A stretch of DNA of 38,601 nucleotides from Flavobacterium psychrophilum (GTDB taxonomy: Bacteria > Bacteroidota > Bacteroidia > Flavobacteriales > Flavobacteriaceae), in contig DYPB01000008.1 in assembly GCA_020720185.1 (NCBI GenBank), positions 1 to 38,601 of the forward strand. Reading direction: 5' to 3'. The notes under the pieces are model-generated. The model was not told the DNA's origin. It made no database searches and worked only from the letters and a program-made list of their open reading frames with translations. Position 1 is the first letter of the stretch, and every line of letters begins with the position of its first letter. Made by a program: the position numbers and the translations under genes. Shown here one piece after another: positions 33,409 through 38,601 of the stretch.

Positions 33409-33654
33409 AACAGAATTATAACCATTATTTTTTATGTTATCTAAAATTGTTATCAATTCTGCTTGCTGTACAGTTGGTGTTGCTGCCCGATTGGTTGGCC
33501 AATCCAAATTAAAAACTGAGCCTACAAAAACGCCTCTTAAATCTTTTTTAGGAATTGATTCATTAAACTCAGTGCCAACAACACATTGCCCAATAGCAAA
33601 TTGAGAAAACAGTAATAGAATAAAACAAAATTTAATGATAGCAGTTTTTTTCAT
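33403..33654 (-). pseudogene. 5' fragment of the GHL10 glycosyl-hydrolase-like gene
   Basis: The frame starts at ATG 33654 with a signal peptide (MKKTAIIKFCFILLLFSQFA), then LRGVFVGSVFNLDWPTNRA and ITILDNIKNNGYNSVF. This is the diagnostic start of the GHL10 family (LRGVWVATV-N-DWP...NAVFFQVRP). It stops at a TAA created at the element junction. The missing FQVRP continuation resumes on the far side of the element at 33230. As it stands, an 83-residue exported stub could be made but cannot be functional. Confidence 0.85.
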
Positions 33655-33717
33655 AATTCTTTGTTTAAGATAATAAATAATATTTTGCTATGCAATTGCT
33701 AATACTATTATTAGAAA

Positions 33718-35409
33718 TTATCTAATTAATTTTCTATATTTCAATCGTTTAGGGGTCAAATCACCACCCAATCTTTTCTTTTTATTTTCTTCATAATCTG
33801 TAAATGAACCTTCAAAAAAGTAAACTTCAGAATTACCTTCAAAAGCTAAAATATGTGTGCAAATTCTATCTAAAAACCAACGGTCGTGAGAGATAACAAC
33901 AGCACAACCAGCAAAGTTTTCTAAACCTTCTTCTAATGCTCTTAAGGTGTTAATATCTAAATCATTAGTAGGTTCGTCTAAAAGTAAAACATTACCTTCT
34001 TCTTTAAGTGTCATTGCCAAATGGAGTCTATTTCTTTCTCCTCCTGATAGCATTGAAACCTTTTTATTTTGATCAGAACCTCCAAAATTAAATCGAGATA
34101 AATAGGCTCTTGAGTTCACTTGTTTGCCACCCATCATTACCATTTCTTGTCCATCGGCAAAGTTTTCCCAAATAGATTTATTTGGATCAATATTTGAATG
34201 CGATTGATCTACATAAGCAACTTTCACAGTTTCTCCGATTAAAAATTCGCCTGCATCCGTTTGTTCTTCATTCATTATCATTCTAAAAATAGTCGATTTT
34301 CCTGCACCATTAGGTCCAATAATACCAACAATTCCTGCCTGTGGCAAAGTAAAATTCAAATTATCGTATAACAATTTATCTCCAAAAGCTTTTGAAACCC
34401 CTTTGGCTTCAATTACATTTGTTCCTAATCTTGGACCATTTGGAATATAAATTTCTAATTTTTCGTCCAATTCTTTTTGATCTTCGTTTAGCAATTTATC
34501 ATAATTTTGCAAACGAGCTTTTTGTTTGGTTTGTCTTCCTTTTGATCCTTGTCGTACCCAATCTAACTCTCTTTCAAGGGTTTTTCTTCGTTTAGATGCT
34601 ACTTTTTCTTCTTGTTCCATTCGTTTGGTTTTTTGATCTAACCAAGAGGAATAATTCCCTTTCCACGGAATCCCTTCTCCTCTATCTAACTCTAAAATCC
34701 AACCTGCAACATTATCTAAAAAGTAACGGTCGTGAGTAACGGCAATAACTGTTCCTGCATATTGTGCTAAATGTTGTTCTAACCATAGTACTGATTCAGC
34801 ATCTAAATGGTTGGTAGGTTCGTCTAATAATAAAACATCTGGTTGTTGCAACAGTAATCGGCATAATGCTACACGGCGGCGTTCTCCACCTGATAAATTT
34901 TTGATTGGTGTATCTCCCTCGGGTGTGCGGAGAGCATCCATTGCAATTTCGAGTTTGGTGTCTATTTCCCAAGCTCCAAGAGCATCAATTTTGTCTTGCA
35001 AATCAGCTTGGCGAGCCATTAATTTGTCCATTTTATCGGCATCTTCATAATTTTCGGGCAAACCAAATAAATCATTTATTTCATTATACTCTTCTAAAAC
35101 CTTCATGGTCTCGGCAACACCTTCTCGAACAATTTCGATAACGGTTTTGTTTTCATCAAGTTGCGGGTCTTGTTCCAGATAGCCAACTGTATAACCTGGC
35201 TGAAAAACCACATCGCCTTGATAGTTTTTATCAACTCCTGCAATGATTTTTAATAATGATGATTTTCCTGAGCCATTAAGACCCAAAATTCCAATTTTTG
35301 CTCCATAAAAGAAGCTCAAATAGATGTTTTTTAATACTTGTTTATCGCTGCTTGAATAGGTTTTACTCAATTTTTGCATCGAAAAAATTACTTTTTTATC
35401 GTCTGACAT
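33718..35409 (-). CDS. ettA: Energy-dependent translational throttle protein EttA (ABC-F ATPase)
   Basis: This cytoplasmic ABC-F protein binds the ribosomal E site and gates entry into elongation according to the ATP/ADP ratio. The 563-aa product has two nucleotide-binding domains. The first has Walker A GLNGSGKS, signature LSGGERRR and DEPTNHLD; the second has GPNGAGKS, LSGGERNR and DEPTNDLD. A basic P-site-tRNA-interaction linker lies between them (about residues 245-315, KTKRMEQEEKVASKRRKTLE). Length and the N-terminal arm insertion (about 95-135) fit EttA and not Uup or the resistance ABC-F proteins. Confidence 0.95.
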   Translation of the reverse strand: MSDDKKVIFSMQKLSKTYSSSDKQVLKNIYLSFFYGAKIGILGLNGSGKSSLLKIIAGVDKNYQGDVVFQPGYTVGYLEQDPQLDENKTVIEIVREGVAETMKVLEEYNEINDLFGLPENYEDADKMDKLMARQADLQDKIDALGAWEIDTKLEIAMDALRTPEGDTPIKNLSGGERRRVALCRLLLQQPDVLLLDEPTNHLDAESVLWLEQHLAQYAGTVIAVTHDRYFLDNVAGWILELDRGEGIPWKGNYSSWLDQKTKRMEQEEKVASKRRKTLERELDWVRQGSKGRQTKQKARLQNYDKLLNEDQKELDEKLEIYIPNGPRLGTNVIEAKGVSKAFGDKLLYDNLNFTLPQAGIVGIIGPNGAGKSTIFRMIMNEEQTDAGEFLIGETVKVAYVDQSHSNIDPNKSIWENFADGQEMVMMGGKQVNSRAYLSRFNFGGSDQNKKVSMLSGGERNRLHLAMTLKEEGNVLLLDEPTNDLDINTLRALEEGLENFAGCAVVISHDRWFLDRICTHILAFEGNSEVYFFEGSFTDYEENKKKRLGGDLTPKRLKYRKLIR

Positions 35410-35461
35410 TTTTTTATTTTAGATTATTGATTTTAGATTATATATTCTTTGTAAGTGCTCC

Positions 35462-35570
35462 TACCCCCCGAAGGAGGAGTTATTTGACTTGTTGGTATGG
35501 CTATTCGGGTCGTTGGTAGCCCCCTGCTCCCCGAAGGGGAATTGTTTGGTTTGTTGGTATTGTTGTTTGC
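35462..35570. repeat. Two GC-rich TTCG-capped hairpin repeats
   Basis: Two related units, cccccgaaggaggag near 35465-35479 and tccccgaagggga at 35528-35540, are each followed by an ending like TTGTTGGTAT. On the minus strand each folds as a short C/G stem around TTCG. They stand out against the AT-rich background. They lie 53 to 130 bp downstream of the endonuclease stop, but without a T-run, so they are more likely a REP-like repeat than a classic terminator. Confidence 0.55.
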
Positions 35571-35592
35571 AATTCATTCCGCTTTTAAAAAA

Positions 35593-36993
35593 TTATTTTA
35601 AATATATTTCGTCTCGTACATAAGTATTGTTAAACCAAAAACAGTGTTTTGTATATTCTTTTGCTTTTGTCAATTTGTCTTTCCTTGGCAAAGGATAGGT
35701 GTCGTCTGCATTATTAGCGTGTGGTCTTACATGAGTAACAGAGTTGAAAGATTTGTTTGGAAAATTCGTGTAACGGATTTTCTTGCCTTTTTTGTTTGTT
35801 TTAATTTCTTTTACAATTTCGCCTTTTGTAATAATTTGCTTTGTTTTTGTCCAAACTTTTTCGACTTCAATTAAGTCTAAATAAGGCATATTCCAAAATT
35901 TCACTTTTCGTAAAATAAGTTCTTCTTTTTCAAATTGGTAGAATACAAAAAGAAATTTATGTTCTAAAATATCTTTAAAATCTGAATTTTCCCAATCTTG
36001 ATTTACGATTTCTTTGTACTTAAAATTTGGAAATGAAATGTCTTCTTTTGGCAAATCATTTTCTTTTAATCGAACTGTTTTTATAATTATTTCTGCTTTT
36101 TCAAACTCTTCAATTTCTTGATTAAGTTCAATTCCTAAAATTGCTTTTGTTAAAGTTGCGTAGAAACTTTTTGCTTTTGTATTTATTTCTATTTTTGTTT
36201 TAGCAAGGATTTCATTAATAGTATTTCCATAATAGGGCTTGAATTTTGAAATTACAATTTCTTCAATAGTTTGTTTTTTAGCAACTTGAATATTTGGGAT
36301 TAGTTTGCCGTAACTTCCTGTATTTTCATTTGCAATTGAAGCAATAATATGATTTACATAACCTTGTTTGAAAGAGTAGGCTCTTTGTTTTGCTGGAACA
36401 TCTGAAAAAGGTTGTTTTCTAACAGATAAGGCATTTGCACCTTTTGTACAAGCACCTAAATAAAAAGTATCACCTTCCGAAAGTTCATGTGCCTTTCCAT
36501 CTGCAATTTTGTTTGTTATAAATTGCCAATCTTTCTTTATGATTTCTAAATCAGTTGATGGAAAACTCCATTCGTCAACTAATTTAATTATGTAATCCAA
36601 AATATCAAAATTCGCTTGATGTAAGTAGAAAATTAAAAGAATGCTTGCATTCTTCTTGTAAAAATCGCTTGTCTCAAATTTTTGGTTTACAACATTTAGA
36701 TAATTTATAATATTTAAAACTAATCGTTCTTTGGAACGATATTCGTCATTTTTTAATTGTTTTAATGGTGATGATTTTAATTCCATTCCAATTTGAGCAA
36801 AATCTGCTTCTGCTAAAGAATTGGGTTCATAACCAAAATAAAATTTCTCTAAAACTTGTCCAAAATTTCCTTTCCCTGAATATAGATGCTCTAAAATTTC
36901 AGGGTCGCATATTTGGCGTAACGACTTTCCTTTTAATTTTTTAGCATACTTGATTACAGAGTTTTTGTCGCTTGGATTATATTGTAAATTCAT
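35593..36993 (-). CDS. Type II restriction endonuclease, Sau3AI/MutH family
   Basis: The 466-aa predicted nuclease starts with a MutH-like domain: GKGNFGQVLEKFYFGYEPNS, then EADFAQIGMELKSSP with Asp64, Glu71 and Lys73, the same D-x6-E-x-K spacing as the MutH active site, and YRSKERLVLNIINYL. The long C-terminal half resembles the second, non-catalytic domain of Sau3AI. Sau3AI cuts 5'-GATC, so GATC is the expected target, but specificity cannot be proved from sequence. The ATG overlaps the stop of the preceding 65-aa gene by 4 bp (ATGA), so the two are translated together. Confidence 0.88.
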   Translation of the reverse strand: MNLQYNPSDKNSVIKYAKKLKGKSLRQICDPEILEHLYSGKGNFGQVLEKFYFGYEPNSLAEADFAQIGMELKSSPLKQLKNDEYRSKERLVLNIINYLNVVNQKFETSDFYKKNASILLIFYLHQANFDILDYIIKLVDEWSFPSTDLEIIKKDWQFITNKIADGKAHELSEGDTFYLGACTKGANALSVRKQPFSDVPAKQRAYSFKQGYVNHIIASIANENTGSYGKLIPNIQVAKKQTIEEIVISKFKPYYGNTINEILAKTKIEINTKAKSFYATLTKAILGIELNQEIEEFEKAEIIIKTVRLKENDLPKEDISFPNFKYKEIVNQDWENSDFKDILEHKFLFVFYQFEKEELILRKVKFWNMPYLDLIEVEKVWTKTKQIITKGEIVKEIKTNKKGKKIRYTNFPNKSFNSVTHVRPHANNADDTYPLPRKDKLTKAKEYTKHCFWFNNTYVRDEIYLK

Positions 36994-37187
36994 TTAAAAT
37001 TATTTTTTTTTGAATCCCAAATTTCTTGGTTATTTTTATATATTTCAAATAATTTTTGAGCATTTTCAATACTTCCAAAAAATATTTCAATCATTTTTTC
37101 TTTTGAAAAAAATGTCAACCATTTTTCTTCTGCCTCTGAAATAAATAAATTAAAATCTTCTAATTCGTATAATTCTTCTGTTGTCAT
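36990..37187 (-). CDS. 65-aa protein encoded between the methyltransferase and endonuclease genes
   Basis: The acidic, helical small protein (MTTEELYELEDFNLFISEAE, then EKWLTFFSKEKMIEIFFGSI) has no helix-turn-helix, so it does not look like a classic controller (C) protein. It starts 3 bp after the methyltransferase stop and overlaps the endonuclease start by 4 bp, so it belongs to the operon. It may assist or restrain the endonuclease or time its appearance; this is inferred only from position. I do not recognise the family. Confidence 0.7.
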   Translation of the reverse strand: MTTEELYELEDFNLFISEAEEKWLTFFSKEKMIEIFFGSIENAQKLFEIYKNNQEIWDSKKNNFK

Positions 37188-37190
37188 TTT

Positions 37191-38486
37191 TTAAGATTTA
37201 GTTTCTATAACTTCAATATCTATTTTTTGAGTTAAAGCCATTCCAATTTGTTCAATTACACCAACTACTAAAGCATTTCCCATAAAAAATGCTCTTTTCG
37301 TGTCTGTTATTCCTTCAAGTTTTGTATGGTCATCTGGGAACATATTTAGTCGTTCAAGTTCAACAGGCGAAAGTCTTCGGTGCCCTTTTGAAGTTAATAT
37401 TACATGTTTAAATCTTGAAGCTGATTTACCTCCTTCTCCTGTTATAATAGTTCTTGAAGGTTTATCTAAAGCATCTGGAAATCCCATTCCACCTTCGCTA
37501 TAATTATATTCAAAACCATCAGCATTGGTTTTTATTAATTTCTTTGGACCTTTTAAATATATCCATTTTTCAAGGTCTTGGTCGTTAATGTAAAAATCTT
37601 CTGTAACTTCTCCATTTTGAATTAAGTCTTTTAAAAGAGTATATTTTCCATCATAATTTGGTTTGGTTTTTATAGTTGATACCAAACCATTTATCATTAA
37701 TCCTGCGTTTTCAAAAATACCTTTAGTTCCATTTTTATTGAAATTATCTGATATATTTACAATATCTCCTTTAAGTTTAAATTCGGTTGGAAATATAATA
37801 TTTTTGGTAGTTACAGGAAACGCTTCTGCTAAAGTTCCTTCGTCTAAAATCCATTCTTTTGGCAAAACCTCGTTTATGTTTTCGTAAATTGAAGTGCCTT
37901 GTAAATATGCAAGTATAAAAATTCTTCTTCTTCTTTGTGGCATTCCATATTCGGCTGCATTTACTACACGCCATTCAACTGCATAACCTAAATCGTTTAG
38001 ACTTTTTAGAATAATTGCAAAATCTCTTCCTCGTTGCCCTGATGGTGAAATTAAAAGTCTATCAACATTTTCAAGAAATAAATATTTAGGTTTGTTTTCT
38101 TTTTCAGAAAGAATTTTGTGAATACTCCACCATAAAACTCCTTTCTTTCCAATTAGACCTTTGGAGTTTTTTAAAGTTGTTGCAACAGAATAATCTTGAC
38201 ACGGAAATCCTCCAACAAGTAAATCGTGATCAGGAATTTGTGCAACATCAACTGTGGAAATATCTTCATTTGAATGTCCAAATTTTCCAAAACGATTTTC
38301 ATAAACCATTGAAGCATGCTGAATTTTGGTAGAAGGTTCCCATTGATTGCTCCAAACCACTTGATAGTTTGTATTTATGTTTTCTATATAGTTGCTTTTT
38401 GCTGATTTCCCATTCCAACCCTCAAGTCCAATTCTAAAACCTCCAACTCCAGCAAATAATTCAGCAACTTTGATTTTATTTTCCAT
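37191..38486 (-). CDS. DNA (cytosine-5-)-methyltransferase, Sau3AI type
   Basis: The 431-aa C5 methyltransferase has conserved motifs in order: I FAGVGGFRIGLEG (11-23), IV GGFPCQDYS with catalytic Cys96, VI ENVDRLL (139-145), VIII QRRRRIF (184-190) and X GNALVVGVIEQIG (about 403-415). The variable target-recognition region lies between VIII and IX (about 210-360). NQWEPSTKIQHA near residue 47 and SPSGQRGRDFA near 147 are shared with M.Sau3AI, which methylates the cytosine in GATC. It is the first gene of the restriction-modification operon and protects host DNA from the endonuclease encoded two genes downstream. The 115 bp beyond the start hold no other recognisable feature. Confidence 0.93.
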   Translation of the reverse strand: MENKIKVAELFAGVGGFRIGLEGWNGKSAKSNYIENINTNYQVVWSNQWEPSTKIQHASMVYENRFGKFGHSNEDISTVDVAQIPDHDLLVGGFPCQDYSVATTLKNSKGLIGKKGVLWWSIHKILSEKENKPKYLFLENVDRLLISPSGQRGRDFAIILKSLNDLGYAVEWRVVNAAEYGMPQRRRRIFILAYLQGTSIYENINEVLPKEWILDEGTLAEAFPVTTKNIIFPTEFKLKGDIVNISDNFNKNGTKGIFENAGLMINGLVSTIKTKPNYDGKYTLLKDLIQNGEVTEDFYINDQDLEKWIYLKGPKKLIKTNADGFEYNYSEGGMGFPDALDKPSRTIITGEGGKSASRFKHVILTSKGHRRLSPVELERLNMFPDDHTKLEGITDTKRAFFMGNALVVGVIEQIGMALTQKIDIEVIETKS

Positions 38487-38601
38487 TTCTAATTGTATAA
38501 GGTTATAATAATTTAACTTGTATATAATTTATTTTTGCTTATTGCTAATTATTTAAACCCTTCCTTTTAACGCACTGAAAACCCAAGCAATAGCAAAAAA
38601 G

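Noticed and set aside
34392..35519. Plus-strand ORFs opposite ettA
   Set aside because: They are shadows of the two ABC domains on the minus strand, including low-complexity translations of the signature motifs.
36990..37187. Small gene as a classic R-M controller (C) protein
   Set aside because: It has no helix-turn-helix, and no C-box-like palindrome was seen in front of the methyltransferase gene.

Overview
The window is strongly AT-rich chromosomal DNA from a member of the Bacteroidetes, most likely a Flavobacteriaceae species. The reasons are the gene families present, the many promoters of the Bacteroidetes type (a -7 box TAnnTTTG, sometimes with TTTG 19-20 bases upstream), and short insertion-derived repeats. 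No tRNA, rRNA, CRISPR array, intact transposase or prophage was seen. Family names come from motif recognition, not from database searches.

Layout. Bases 1-4.1 kb carry a polytopic membrane protein cut off exactly at the end of a 54-bp repeat, a LolD-type ABC ATPase, a very acidic small protein and a deoxyhypusine-synthase-like protein that appears to lack the catalytic lysine. Bases 4.1-7.5 kb carry a small membrane protein, an intergenic structured element resembling the Flavo-1 RNA, an arginine decarboxylase with a long leader, and aroB. At 7.6-9.0 kb a decayed gene fragment precedes proline dehydrogenase. From 9.0 to 18.8 kb lie two M1 metallopeptidases, a RhlE-type DEAD-box helicase, a 91-bp palindromic element, a nucleoside permease, a coiled-coil membrane protein, a formimidoylglutamase-family enzyme overlapping a PAP2 phosphatase tail to tail, and tatA. 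From 18.8 to 25.5 kb a 52-aa small gene is followed (going up the minus strand) by a heavy-metal efflux operon. Its pump gene encodes an RND transporter fused to a TolC-like outer-membrane factor.

From 25.5 to 29.8 kb there is a divergent methyltransferase-like/acyltransferase pair, then an XRE regulator divergent from an M14 peptidase-lrp operon. The 320-bp gap between them holds four exact copies of the 12-bp palindrome TTACAWWTGTAA, two of them overlapping predicted -7 boxes. Next come a DinB-like protein, rpsA with a clear promoter and terminator, and a transglutaminase-like membrane protein. At 33 kb a glycosyl-hydrolase-like (GHL10) gene is split by a ~180-bp element with terminal inverted repeats. 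One end of that element is identical to bases 1-54 of the window. The right end holds ettA, a pair of TTCG-capped hairpins and a three-gene Sau3AI-like restriction-modification operon (methyltransferase, unknown 65-aa protein, endonuclease).

The points most worth a second look are the arginine decarboxylase/lysine-less DHS-like cluster, the RND-TolC fusion operon, the XRE/M14/Lrp operator region, the small gene inside the restriction-modification operon, and the element that supplies stop codons at two loci.
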